DNA of 32,335 bases from Lachnospiraceae bacterium (GTDB lineage Bacteria; Bacillota; Clostridia; Lachnospirales; Lachnospiraceae), in the NCBI GenBank assembly GCA_016288495.1, contig JAEEZH010000033.1, positions 1-32,335 on the forward strand. Direction: 5' to 3'. Positions 7,601 to 16,345 of the stretch are shown piece by piece. The position numbers and the translations under genes were made by a program. Within the stretch, counting starts at the first letter, position 1. Each line of letters begins with the position of its first letter. The notes under the pieces are model-generated. The model had not been told where the DNA came from. It ran no database searches and saw only the letters and a program-made list of their open reading frames with translations.

Positions 7601-9838
7601 ATGGACTATTTTTTTGACAAACTATCCGACAGGATCAATGCATCCCAGGACCGGGGAGCAGGAAGAGATTATGAGCAGAGTTCACAGTCACAGACTGCTG
7701 CACCTGCTGTGGATAATTCCGAGCTGGAAAAGATCATAGACGAGAGGCTTGCGCTGTTTCGGGATCAGATCGTCGAGGATTTAAAGACGAGCGTAGTCAA
7801 GAGTGTCAATGATTCAAATTCCATGTATGTGGAGATGATCACCCACAGCAATGATGAGGGAAATACAGCCCGGCTTTCCGCTACCGAGGAGATCATGTCT
7901 GCCCTGGCATCCACCAAGAACGATCTTTCGGATGCCATAAGCATGAACGGCCATGCGACCAAGGAAGAACTGACGGAGATCATTACCCGCCTTCAGGACG
8001 AATATCTTACCAGAGAGGATCTTATTGATTCCGTAGCGGAGAGGATGTCTGCTTCGGAAGAGATCATGTCTGCCCTTGCATCTACCAAGAACGATCTTTC
8101 GGATGCCATCAATTCCGGTAATTACGCAGTTCAGGAGAGCCTGACAGAGATAATAGCAAAGCAGTCTCAGCAGTCACGTCTGCCCGAGGAAGTGGTTTCC
8201 GAGATAGCAGAAGAAGTGGCTTACAGGGTGAGACAGGACCAGGGCGCGCCGATATCCGAGGAGGGTATAGCGGAGGCTGTGGCGGCGGCTTTGGCAGTAT
8301 CGCTGAGAGCCCCTGCATCAAAGGAGGAAATAGCAGGAGAAGTAGCGGATACTCTGGCAGAGACGCTTGATTCCCATAAGCTGGAGATATCGGAGATCGC
8401 GGAAGCGGTAGCTGAAAAGGTCCGTGAAGACAGGACAGAGCCTGTGTCAAAGGAAGAGATAGCACAGGTTGTAGAGGAAATAGTCCGTGAAAACAGGACA
8501 GAGCCTGTATCCAGAGAAGAGATAGCCCGGGTCGTAGAAGAGATAGTCCGTGAGAACAGGACAGAGCCTGTTTCCAAGGAGGATATAGCAGCTGCGGTAG
8601 CTGCGGATATGGCAGTTACACTGGCAGCCCAGAGGCTGGAGATATCGGAGATCGCGGAAGCGGTAGCGGGGAAGGTCCGTGAGAACCAGATCATTCCCGT
8701 GTCCGAGGAGGAGATCGCCCGCATCCTGTCCGAGAAGATCCGTGAGAACAGGGTAGAGCCTGTATCAAAGGAAGAGATCGCTCAGATCGTTGAGGAAAAG
8801 GTACAGGAAAACAAGGTCATCCCGGTATCCAAAGAAGAGATCGCAGGGGTTGTAGAGGAAATAGTCCGTGAAAACAGGACAGAGCCCGTATCGAAGGAAG
8901 AGATAGCCCGGGTCGTAGAGGAGATAGTCCGTGAGAACAGGACGGAGCCTGTTTCCAAGGAGGATATAGCAGCTGCGGTAGCTGCGGATATGGCAGTTAC
9001 ACTGGCAGCTCAGAAGCTGGAGATATCGGATATTGCGGAAGCGGTAGCAGGTAAGGTCCGTGAGAACCAGATCGTTCCCGTGTCCGAGGAGGAGATCGCC
9101 CGCATCCTGTCCGAGAAGATCCGTGAGAACAGGATAGAGCCTGTATCAAAGGAAGAGATTGCTCAGATCGTTGAGGAAAAGGTACAGGAAAACAAGGTCA
9201 TTCCGGTATCGAAAGAAGAGATAGCAGGGGTTGTAGAGGAAAAGATCCAGGCGAACAAGGTCGTTCCGGTATCGAAAGATGAGATAGCCCGGGTCGTAGA
9301 CGAAAAGATACGGGAATACAAGTCTGATATCCTGGCTGCCCTGAGTGTGGCAAAGAATGAGCTTTCCGACAATATAATCGCAGGCTTCGAGAAAGAGGAT
9401 GCCGGCGTGGCAGGGGCGGTCAATGCTTCCGGTTCAGCGGTGAAGCAGGAACTGACCGAAACCATCAACAGATCCACGGAAGAACTTTCCGATCATATGC
9501 ATAAGGAAAGCGTAAAGGTATATAAAAATGTCCAGGCGGTGCTGGAAGAGAGCTTCCGTACCCAGAATGAAAAAATGGATGCCGATGCGGCCAGCCGTGA
9601 CCAGAACCTGCGCAATGTCCTGGATGTCAGCATTAATTCCGCTCTTAAGGATAATCTTCGGGATGAGAGTGAAAATACGAAAAAGATCGTCAATGACACG
9701 GTGTCATCCCTGCTCAACACAAATACGGGAGAGAAGCTTTCTTCCATTAAGGGTATGCTTCTGGCGCTCATCTGTATGCTGGGCATCAATCTTCTCGGGA
9801 TCATAGTTATCCTGCTGTGGATCTTCCAGGTGATCTGA
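7601..9838 (+). CDS. Tail-anchored protein with 21-residue helical repeats
   Basis: 745 aa, function unknown. ATG 7601 has AAGGGG upstream. Residues 1-80 are an acidic, Gln/Ser-rich start. Two copies of EIMSALASTKNDLSDAI (near 97 and 154) each lead into a KEELTEII-like segment, and a third diverged copy (ILAALSVAKNELSDNI, near 576) follows the repeat core. Between them lies an array of about 21-residue units of the type VVEEIVRENRTEPVSKEEIA, predicted amphipathic helices with a Pro-Val-Ser break. Within it a 127-residue block of six units is duplicated in tandem. The last 25 or so residues (LALICMLGINLLGIIVILLW) are a single membrane span, so the long acidic part is probably cytoplasmic and anchored by its tail. 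No catalytic motif is seen. Its neighbours relQ and murA have their own promoters and say little. It could be a scaffold or a spacer. Confidence 0.88.
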   Translation: MDYFFDKLSDRINASQDRGAGRDYEQSSQSQTAAPAVDNSELEKIIDERLALFRDQIVEDLKTSVVKSVNDSNSMYVEMITHSNDEGNTARLSATEEIMSALASTKNDLSDAISMNGHATKEELTEIITRLQDEYLTREDLIDSVAERMSASEEIMSALASTKNDLSDAINSGNYAVQESLTEIIAKQSQQSRLPEEVVSEIAEEVAYRVRQDQGAPISEEGIAEAVAAALAVSLRAPASKEEIAGEVADTLAETLDSHKLEISEIAEAVAEKVREDRTEPVSKEEIAQVVEEIVRENRTEPVSREEIARVVEEIVRENRTEPVSKEDIAAAVAADMAVTLAAQRLEISEIAEAVAGKVRENQIIPVSEEEIARILSEKIRENRVEPVSKEEIAQIVEEKVQENKVIPVSKEEIAGVVEEIVRENRTEPVSKEEIARVVEEIVRENRTEPVSKEDIAAAVAADMAVTLAAQKLEISDIAEAVAGKVRENQIVPVSEEEIARILSEKIRENRIEPVSKEEIAQIVEEKVQENKVIPVSKEEIAGVVEEKIQANKVVPVSKDEIARVVDEKIREYKSDILAALSVAKNELSDNIIAGFEKEDAGVAGAVNASGSAVKQELTETINRSTEELSDHMHKESVKVYKNVQAVLEESFRTQNEKMDADAASRDQNLRNVLDVSINSALKDNLRDESENTKKIVNDTVSSLLNTNTGEKLSSIKGMLLALICMLGINLLGIIVILLWIFQVI
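8468..9229 (+). repeat. Tandem 381-bp duplication inside the repeat gene
   Basis: 8468-8848 and 8849-9229 are near-identical in-frame copies (127 codons each). The landmark GTTGTAGAGGAAA recurs at 8468, 8849 and 9230, exactly 381 bases apart. Each copy comprises six units of 21, 21, 22, 21, 21 and 21 codons. The high nucleotide identity points to a recent duplication within an older, more diverged repeat array. Confidence 0.92.
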
Positions 9839-9852
9839 GAGAGTTTTTCTTG

Positions 9853-9880
9853 TTTACAAAAACAAACTCTGTGGTATAAT
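9853..9880 (+). promoter_or_regulatory. Promoter of murA
   Basis: TTTACA and TATAAT are 16 bases apart, with TGTGG directly before the -10. The inverted repeat AGAGTTT (9840-9846)/AAACTCT (9864-9870) encloses the -35 and could be an operator. The -10 ends 49 bases before the murA ATG. Confidence 0.75.
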
Positions 9881-9929
9881 GGTGGTTGTGTGTTTTTTAG
9901 ACAAACCACAGATTTTGGAGATTTTACGG

Positions 9930-11222
9930 ATGGAACAGTATGTGATAAAGGGCGGTAAGCCCCTTGTCGGTGAGGTGGAGATAGCCGGTGCCAAAAACGC
10001 CGCCCTCGCCATAGTCGCTGCGGCGATCATGACCGACGAGACAGTCACAATAGAAAATCTGCCGGATGTCCGGGATATAAATGTGCTGCTGCAGGCCATG
10101 GCGGAGATAGGTGTCATTATTGACAGGACCGACCGCCATACCGTGAGGATAAATGCTTCACAGATCACGGATCTTGTAGTCGACAATGATTATATTAAGA
10201 GGATCAGGGGCTCCTACTATCTGGTAGGCGCACTTTTGGGCAAATATAAGAAGGTGGAAGTGGCTCTTCCCGGCGGCTGTAATATAGGAAGCCGTCCGGT
10301 GGACCAGCATCTGAAGGGCTTCAGGGCTCTGGGTGCAAAGGCGGATATCCACAGAGGCCGTATCAGGGCAGTAGCGGAAAAGCTCACCGCCAGCCATATT
10401 TATATGGATGTAGTTACGGTGGGCGCTACCATAAATGTAATGATGGCTGCGGCCATGGCTTCCGGAAAGACTATCATAGAAAATGCAGCCAAAGAGCCTC
10501 ACGTGGTAGACGTGGCGAACTTTCTCAACAGCATGGGAGCCAATATCAGAGGTGCAGGTACGGATGTCATACGTATCAGAGGAGTGGACAAATTCCACGG
10601 CACCGAGTATTCAGTGATCCCCGATCAGATCGAAGCCGGTACTTTTATGATGGCTGCGGCAGTGACAGGCGGGGATATTACAGTCAGAAATGTGATCCCC
10701 AAGCATCTGGAATCCATATCGGCAAAGCTTACGGAAATAGGCTGCCGCGTAGAGGAAAGAGGAGACAGGGTCAGAGTCATTTCAAACGGAGAACTGACCG
10801 GTACACATATCAAAACCCTTCCCTATCCGGGTTTTCCCACGGATATGCAGCCTCAGATGGGAGTTACCTTATCTCTGGCAAAGGGAATATCCGTTATCAC
10901 GGAAAGCATATTTGAAAACAGATTTAAATACATGGATGAGCTCATCCGTATGGGAGCAAATCTTAAAGTCGAAGGAAATGTGGCCATAATCGAGGGTGTG
11001 AAGGAGCTGACAGGAGCCCGGATCAATGCACCTGATCTGAGAGCGGGTGCCGCACTCGTGCTGGCTGCTTTGGCTGCAGACGGATTTTCCGTTATCAGTG
11101 ATATACATTTTATTCAAAGAGGATATGAAGACTTTCATATCAAGCTTCAGTCTCTGGGCGGTCAGATAGAGTTGGTCGACAGCGAGAAGGAAGTGACGAA
11201 GTTTAAGTTAAAGGTTGGTTGA
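9930..11222 (+). CDS. murA: UDP-N-acetylglucosamine 1-carboxyvinyltransferase (MurA)
   Basis: 430 aa. First committed step of peptidoglycan precursor synthesis in the cytoplasm: it transfers enolpyruvate from PEP to UDP-GlcNAc. The track start at 9879 overlaps the -10 box, so ATG 9930 (TTTTGGAG 9 bases upstream) is the start. The beginning MEQYVIKGGKPLVGEVEIAG and the GAKNAAL motif are canonical. The active-site loop LPGGCNIGSRPVD carries the catalytic, fosfomycin-reactive Cys at about residue 117. Length and end-to-end similarity fit the EPT fold with two inside-out alpha/beta domains. Firmicutes often carry two paralogs (MurA and MurZ); I cannot tell which one this is. Confidence 0.96.
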   Translation: MEQYVIKGGKPLVGEVEIAGAKNAALAIVAAAIMTDETVTIENLPDVRDINVLLQAMAEIGVIIDRTDRHTVRINASQITDLVVDNDYIKRIRGSYYLVGALLGKYKKVEVALPGGCNIGSRPVDQHLKGFRALGAKADIHRGRIRAVAEKLTASHIYMDVVTVGATINVMMAAAMASGKTIIENAAKEPHVVDVANFLNSMGANIRGAGTDVIRIRGVDKFHGTEYSVIPDQIEAGTFMMAAAVTGGDITVRNVIPKHLESISAKLTEIGCRVEERGDRVRVISNGELTGTHIKTLPYPGFPTDMQPQMGVTLSLAKGISVITESIFENRFKYMDELIRMGANLKVEGNVAIIEGVKELTGARINAPDLRAGAALVLAALAADGFSVISDIHFIQRGYEDFHIKLQSLGGQIELVDSEKEVTKFKLKVG

Positions 11223-11266
11223 GTTGATTCAGACGAGGTTGTTCTGAGCGTGGGAATACTTTTAAA

Positions 11267-11301
11267 AAGATCCTTCGTCGCAAGGCTCCTCAGGATGACA
11301 G
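11267..11301 (-). repeat. Dispersed hairpin repeat, copy A (murA-metK gap)
   Basis: Read on the - strand this is CTGTCATCCTGAGGAGCC...GACGAAGGATCTT, a member of the GTCATTCTGAG...GAAGAATCTT family. The outer arms are ATCCT/AGGAT where other copies have ATTCT/AGAAT, so pairing is kept by a compensatory change. Confidence 0.8.
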
Positions 11302-11337
11302 TAGTTTTGGCAGATGTTTAGCCAGTAGTTTTGACAG
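11299..11337 (+). repeat. 15-bp direct repeat before metK
   Basis: CAGTAGTTTTGGCAG (11299) and CAGTAGTTTTGACAG (11323) differ at one base and lie 24 bases apart. The second copy runs into the metK ribosome site AGGAGG. It may be a slippage duplication or a binding site. The 124-base gap shows no SAM-riboswitch-like structure or terminator. Confidence 0.5.
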
Positions 11338-11346
11338 GAGGTAAAG

Positions 11347-12537
11347 ATGAGCGAAAAGAAGCTTTTTACATCAGAGTCCGTTACTGAGGGACATCCTGAT
11401 AAAGTGTGTGATATGGTATCCGATGCCATACTTGATGCCTGCTATGAGCAGGATCCGCAGAGCAGAGTGGCCTGTGAGACAGTGAGCTGTACCGGTTTTG
11501 TACTGGTGACCGGTGAGATCACCACAAAGGCTGTGCTGGATATCCCCACTATCGTCAGACAGACCGTTATAGATATAGGATATGATGATGGCAAAAAGGG
11601 TCTGGACGGTAATTCCTGTGCGGTCATGGTGGCTCTTGACCAGCAGTCTCCCGATATTGCCATGGGAGTGGATAAGGCGCTGGAAGCCAGGTCGGGATCC
11701 CTTGCGGATGATCTGGACACGGGTGCCGGTGACCAGGGTATGATGTTCGGATATGCTACCAATGAGACCGAGGATTATATGCCTTATTCCATATATCTGG
11801 CACACAAGCTTTCCAGACAGCTTACAAAGGTCCGTAAGGACGGTACTCTCAAGTATCTGAGACCCGACGGAAAGACCCAGGTATCCGTAGAATATGATGA
11901 GAATGACAAGCCGGTCCGTCTGGAGGCAGTGGTTCTTTCCACCCAGCACGATGAGGATGTGACCCAGGAGCAGATCCATGAGGATATAAAGAAATATGTG
12001 TTTGAGCCCATCCTGCCCAAGGAGCTGCTGGATGATAAGACCAAATATTTCATCAACCCTACGGGAAGATTTGTGATCGGCGGACCTCACGGAGATGCCG
12101 GACTCACCGGCCGTAAGATAATAGTAGACACCTACGGCGGATATGCCCGTCACGGCGGCGGAGCTTTCTCCGGCAAGGATTGTACAAAGGTGGACAGATC
12201 GGCAGCTTATGCAGCCAGATATGTGGCTAAAAATATAGTGGCAGCAGGCCTTGCAGCCAAGTGTGAGATCCAGCTTTCATATGCCATAGGCGTGGCAGAG
12301 CCCACTTCAGTCAGAGTAGATACCTTTGGTACAGGCACCGTTTCCGATGAAAAGCTGATCAATATAGTCAGAGAGAATTTTGACCTTCGTCCCGCAGGGA
12401 TCATAAAGATGCTGGATCTGAGGAGACCTATTTACAAACAGACGGCTGCTTACGGACATTTCGGAAGAAATGATCTGGATCTCCCCTGGGAGAAGCTGGA
12501 CAAGGTAGATATCCTTAAGAGTGCAGCAGCGAAATAA
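11347..12537 (+). CDS. metK: S-adenosylmethionine synthetase
   Basis: 396 aa, full length. It makes S-adenosylmethionine from ATP and methionine in the cytoplasm, with tripolyphosphate hydrolysis. The start is fixed by GACAGGAGGTAAAG before ATG 11347. The N-terminal [22 protein letters not shown] is the family signature. [16 protein letters not shown] (adenine/Mg2+ region) and GGGAFSGKD (phosphate loop) are intact, as are the terminal AAYGHFGR residues. It is followed by a strong terminator at 12556-12583, so it is the last gene of its transcript. No clear promoter lies in the 124-base gap after murA, so it may be transcribed from the murA promoter. Confidence 0.97.
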   Translation: MSEKKLFTSESVTEGHPDKVCDMVSDAILDACYEQDPQSRVACETVSCTGFVLVTGEITTKAVLDIPTIVRQTVIDIGYDDGKKGLDGNSCAVMVALDQQSPDIAMGVDKALEARSGSLADDLDTGAGDQGMMFGYATNETEDYMPYSIYLAHKLSRQLTKVRKDGTLKYLRPDGKTQVSVEYDENDKPVRLEAVVLSTQHDEDVTQEQIHEDIKKYVFEPILPKELLDDKTKYFINPTGRFVIGGPHGDAGLTGRKIIVDTYGGYARHGGGAFSGKDCTKVDRSAAYAARYVAKNIVAAGLAAKCEIQLSYAIGVAEPTSVRVDTFGTGTVSDEKLINIVRENFDLRPAGIIKMLDLRRPIYKQTAAYGHFGRNDLDLPWEKLDKVDILKSAAAK

Positions 12538-12555
12538 GATCTTGTCTGAAGTCAA

Positions 12556-12583
12556 ACGGGAGGCCATGTCCTCCCGTTTTTTT
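12556..12583 (+). terminator. Rho-independent terminator of metK
   Basis: The perfect 8-bp stem ACGGGAGG/CCTCCCGT with loop CCATGT is followed by seven T residues. It isolates metK from dnaE, which begins 22 bases later. Confidence 0.95.
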
Positions 12584-12604
12584 GTAACATAAGAAGGGGG
12601 AAAT

Positions 12605-15600
12605 ATGTCGTTTGTACATCTTCACACGCATACGGAATATTCGCTTCTCGATGGATCGAATAAGATAACCGAATATGTGAAACGTGTCAAAGAGCTGGGG
12701 ATGAACGCCGCAGCCATAACGGATCACGGTGTGATGTACGGCGTCATAGATTTTTACAAGGCTGCCAGGGCGGCAGGGATCCATCCTGTCCTTGGCTGTG
12801 AGATATATGTGGCTCCGGGTTCCCGCTTTGACAAAAGCGGGGCGGCTTCCGAAGATAAATATCATCATCTGGTGCTTTTGGCTGAAAACAATACCGGCTA
12901 TGCAAATCTGATGAAAATAGTATCCAACGGTTTTACGGAAGGATACTATTACAGACCCAGGGTGGATATGGAGATCCTGGAAAAATATCATGAGGGCATA
13001 ATCGCCCTGTCCGCCTGTCTGGCGGGAGAGATTCCCAGAAATATAATGCGGAATATGATAAATGAAGCCAAGGAGGCGGCGCTTAAATACCAGCGCTGCT
13101 TTGGCAAGGGCAATTTTTACCTGGAGCTGCAGGATCACGGGATCCCCGACCAGCGCCGGGTAAACAGCGTGCTCCTGAATTTTGCAAATGAGCTGGACAT
13201 ACCCTTGGTGGCGACTAATGATATTCATTACACTTACGCGGATGATGTGAGGCCCCATGATATACTGCTGTGCCTGCAGACCGGGAAAAAGCTTTCGGAT
13301 GAAGACCGTATGCGCTATGAGGGCGGTCAGTATTACGTAAAGAGCGAGGAAGAGATGCGTTCTCTTTTTGCTTATGCGCCCCAGGCCATAGACAATACGC
13401 AGCTCATCGCCGACAGGTGTCAGGTGGAGATAGAATTCGGCGTCACCAAGCTTCCGAGATTCGAGGTACCTCAGGGCTTTGATGCAAAGAGTTATCTGAC
13501 TAAGCTTTGTTACGACGGGCTTAAGGAACGATATCCGGAAGGTGATGAGTCGCTTAAGGAAAGACTGGATTATGAGCTTAAGACCATTGAAAAGATGGGT
13601 TATATCGAGTATTTTCTCATAGTCTGGGATTTCATCAATTATGCCCGTTCAAAGGGCATACCGGTAGGACCCGGACGAGGCTCTGCGGCGGGCAGCATAG
13701 TTTCCTACTGTCTGCATATCACAAACATAGATCCCATAAAGTACAGCCTGCTGTTTGAGAGATTCCTGAATCCTGAGCGTGTATCCATGCCCGATATAGA
13801 TATCGACTTCTGTTATGAACGAAGGAGCGAGGTCATAGATTATGTGGTGGAAAAATACGGTCATGACAAGGTAGTCCAGATAGTCACCTTCGGTACTCTG
13901 GGGGCAAAAAATGTGATCAGGGATGTGGCCAGGGTTATGGAGCTTCCTTATTCGGAGGCTGATACCATAGCCAAGATGATCCCCAATGAACTGAATATGA
14001 CCCTGACCCACGCCATGGAGGTAAATCCCGAACTGAAAAATCTCTATGACAGTGATATGAGGATCAAAGATCTGATAGATATGTCTCTTCGTCTGGAGGG
14101 TCTTCCCAGACATACGTCCATGCATGCTGCGGGAGTGGTGATCTGCCGTGAGAGCGCGGATGAATATGTGCCCTTGTCAAGGGCCTCTGACGGAACCATC
14201 ACCACTCAGTTCACCATGACAACTGTGGAAGAACTGGGACTTTTGAAGATGGACTTCCTGGGCCTGCGCACTCTGACGGTGATAAAAGATGCCATCGAAA
14301 TGATAAAGAGGGACAAGGGCGTGGATATAGACTGGGATAAGATGGAATACAATGATCCCGAGGTGTTCAATCTGATATCCACAGGCAAGTGTGCCGGTAT
14401 CTTTCAGTTGGAATCCAGGGGTATGGCTTCCTTCATGAAGGAGCTGCGTCCCAGATCCCTTGAGGATGTGATCGCGGGTATATCTCTTTACAGACCCGGC
14501 CCCATGGATTTTATTCCAAAATACATAAAGGGAAAAAACAATCAGAATGAGATCACCTATGCCTGCGAGCAGCTGCGCCCTATATTGGAGCCTACCTACG
14601 GCTGTATAGTTTATCAGGAGCAGGTAATGCAGATAGTCCGGGATCTGGGCGGATATTCCCTGGGCCGCTCCGATCTGGTGCGCCGTGCCATGAGTAAGAA
14701 AAAGCAGAGCGTCATGGAGCAGGAGCGCAATAATTTTATATACGGAAACGAAGAAGAAAATGTGCCGGGCTGTGTCAGCAAAGGCATAGATCCGAAGGTG
14801 GCGGATGATATCTATAATTCCATGATGGATTTTGCAAAGTATGCGTTCAATAAATCCCATGCTGCCTGCTATGCTGTGGTGGCTTATCAGACGGCATATC
14901 TGAAAAGATATTATCCCAGCCGTTTTATGGCTGCCCTTATGACTTCGGTGGAGGGTAATTCCGACAAGATATATGATTATATCTATGAATGCCGCCAGCG
15001 TAATATAGAGATATTGCCACCTGACATAAACGAAGGCTTTGCGGGGTTCTCGGTATCCGCAGGCGATTCCCGGAATGAAGCAGATGGTAAGACGACTGTT
15101 TATGATGGGATAAGATACGGGCTTTGCGCCATAAAGGGCGTGGGAGAGAACGTGGTGAGCAGTGTGATCGCCGAGAGGACCCAGGGCGGAGAATTCAGGA
15201 ATCTTGAGGATTTTGTACAGAGGACCACGGGTATCGTAAACAAAAAATGTGTGGAAAGCTTTATAAAAGCCGGAGCCTTTGACTGCTTTCCCCATAACCG
15301 CCGGCAGATGCTGGGGGTATATGAGGACATGATGAGCAATACTTCATCGAAAAAGAAAAATGTCATAGCCGGTCAGATGAGTCTTTTTGATCTGGCGGGA
15401 GAAGAGGATAAAAAGAAATTTGAATTTCAGATCGATGATGTACCGGAATTCCCCAAGGCCACCCTTCTGTCTTTTGAAAAGGAGGTCATGGGAATATATG
15501 TAAGCGGACATCCACTGGAGTCCGACATGGATCTATGGAAAAGGGTAGTGACAGCAAAGGCAAAGGACTTCAGGATAGATGAGGAGACCGGTGAGGCGGC

Positions 15601-16096
15601 TGTAAAGGATGGCGAAAAAGTCACTGTGGGAGGACTGATCAGTTCGGTCACTGTCAGAAGTACGAAAAAGGGCGATCTGATGGCAAATGTGTCCGTAGAG
15701 GATATTTACGGAAATATCCAGATGCTGGTATGGCCAAAGATATATATCCAGTACGGCCGGCTGCTGGAGGAGGACCGCAAGGTCTTTGTGAGGGGGCGTG
15801 TCCAGGCAAAGGATGAGCAGGATGCAGAGCTCATCGTTGATGAATTTATTCCCTTTGAGGAAGTGCCGAAGGAGATATGGATACAGTTCAATGACAGGGC
15901 GGATTATGAGAAACACAGCGCGCTTGTGGAAGAAAAAGCGGCAGCGGGCGCGGCTTCGACGGCCCATGATGTGATCTGCATCTATTTAAAGACGGAAAAA
16001 CAGATTAAAAAATTAAAAACGAGAGTGACCGCCGATAATGTTACGGTGTCCGCTCTCGCTGAGTGTTTCGGAATTGAAAATGTGAAGCTGAGGTGA
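12605..16096 (+). CDS. dnaE: DNA polymerase III alpha subunit (DnaE)
   Basis: 1163 aa replicative-type C-family polymerase. AAGAAGGGGG gives the ribosome site before ATG 12605. The N-terminal PHP domain starts HLHTHTEYSLLDG and contains ITDHGVMYGV. The palm has GPGRGSAAGS and the catalytic PDIDIDF near 395-401, with the third Asp in MDFLGLRTL near 548. HTSMHAAGVV, the fingers region and a helix-hairpin-helix segment follow. The C-terminal OB fold (about 1000-1070) reads VTVGGLISSVTVRSTKKGD. Length and order match DnaE rather than Gram-positive PolC, which has an inserted exonuclease. Low-GC Gram-positives normally have both, with DnaE extending primers for PolC. The stop is at 16096, followed by the minisatellite and convergent pfkA. 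Confidence 0.97.
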   Translation: MSFVHLHTHTEYSLLDGSNKITEYVKRVKELGMNAAAITDHGVMYGVIDFYKAARAAGIHPVLGCEIYVAPGSRFDKSGAASEDKYHHLVLLAENNTGYANLMKIVSNGFTEGYYYRPRVDMEILEKYHEGIIALSACLAGEIPRNIMRNMINEAKEAALKYQRCFGKGNFYLELQDHGIPDQRRVNSVLLNFANELDIPLVATNDIHYTYADDVRPHDILLCLQTGKKLSDEDRMRYEGGQYYVKSEEEMRSLFAYAPQAIDNTQLIADRCQVEIEFGVTKLPRFEVPQGFDAKSYLTKLCYDGLKERYPEGDESLKERLDYELKTIEKMGYIEYFLIVWDFINYARSKGIPVGPGRGSAAGSIVSYCLHITNIDPIKYSLLFERFLNPERVSMPDIDIDFCYERRSEVIDYVVEKYGHDKVVQIVTFGTLGAKNVIRDVARVMELPYSEADTIAKMIPNELNMTLTHAMEVNPELKNLYDSDMRIKDLIDMSLRLEGLPRHTSMHAAGVVICRESADEYVPLSRASDGTITTQFTMTTVEELGLLKMDFLGLRTLTVIKDAIEMIKRDKGVDIDWDKMEYNDPEVFNLISTGKCAGIFQLESRGMASFMKELRPRSLEDVIAGISLYRPGPMDFIPKYIKGKNNQNEITYACEQLRPILEPTYGCIVYQEQVMQIVRDLGGYSLGRSDLVRRAMSKKKQSVMEQERNNFIYGNEEENVPGCVSKGIDPKVADDIYNSMMDFAKYAFNKSHAACYAVVAYQTAYLKRYYPSRFMAALMTSVEGNSDKIYDYIYECRQRNIEILPPDINEGFAGFSVSAGDSRNEADGKTTVYDGIRYGLCAIKGVGENVVSSVIAERTQGGEFRNLEDFVQRTTGIVNKKCVESFIKAGAFDCFPHNRRQMLGVYEDMMSNTSSKKKNVIAGQMSLFDLAGEEDKKKFEFQIDDVPEFPKATLLSFEKEVMGIYVSGHPLESDMDLWKRVVTAKAKDFRIDEETGEAAVKDGEKVTVGGLISSVTVRSTKKGDLMANVSVEDIYGNIQMLVWPKIYIQYGRLLEEDRKVFVRGRVQAKDEQDAELIVDEFIPFEEVPKEIWIQFNDRADYEKHSALVEEKAAAGAASTAHDVICIYLKTEKQIKKLKTRVTADNVTVSALAECFGIENVKLR

Positions 16097-16141
16097 CTCC
16101 TCCGGCTGTCATCTTAATGATGTCATTCTGAAAAGCCCCCG

Positions 16142-16320
16142 GCTGTTATTCTGAGGAGCACTATCCCAGCTGTCATTCTGAGGAACACTATCCCGGCTGT
16201 CATTCTGAGGAGCACTATCCCAGCTGTCATTCTGAGGAGCACTATCCCAGCTGTCATTCTGAGGAGCACTATCCCGGCTGTCATTCTGAGGAGCACTATC
16301 CCAGCTGTCATTCTGAGGAG
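16142..16320. repeat. 27-bp minisatellite between dnaE and pfkA
   Basis: Six complete 27-bp units of GCTGTCATTCTGAGGAGCACTATCCC(A/G) run from 16142 to 16303, and a seventh begins at 16304 and grades into a complete dispersed-repeat element. Units differ at only one or two positions (T for C in unit 1, A for G in unit 2, final A/G). The array is the left half of the dispersed repeat plus the spacer ACTATCCC. A more diverged partial copy, GTCATTCTGAAAAGCCCCC, precedes it at 16122. The minus-strand ORFs here (APQNDSWDS repeats) are artefacts of the 27-base period. Confidence 0.95.
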
Positions 16321-16345
16321 CAAAGCGACGAAGAATCTTACAATG
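16304..16345 (+). repeat. Dispersed hairpin repeat, copy B (pfkA end)
   Basis: GTCATTCTGAGGAG...GACGAAGAATCTTACAATGACAG. The arms ATTCT/AGAAT pair, and the ends GTCATT/AATGAC also form an inverted repeat. The right end overlaps the pfkA C-terminus and supplies its last codons and stop. Confidence 0.85.

Noticed and set aside
8221-8724. 167-aa minus-strand ORF within the repeat gene
   Set aside because: It is a shadow of the repetitive + strand coding sequence, with low-complexity Ser/Ala/Thr composition and no ribosome site.
11223-11346. SAM riboswitch before metK
   Set aside because: The gap is short and is filled by a dispersed repeat and a direct repeat; no terminator/antiterminator or SAM aptamer motif is visible.
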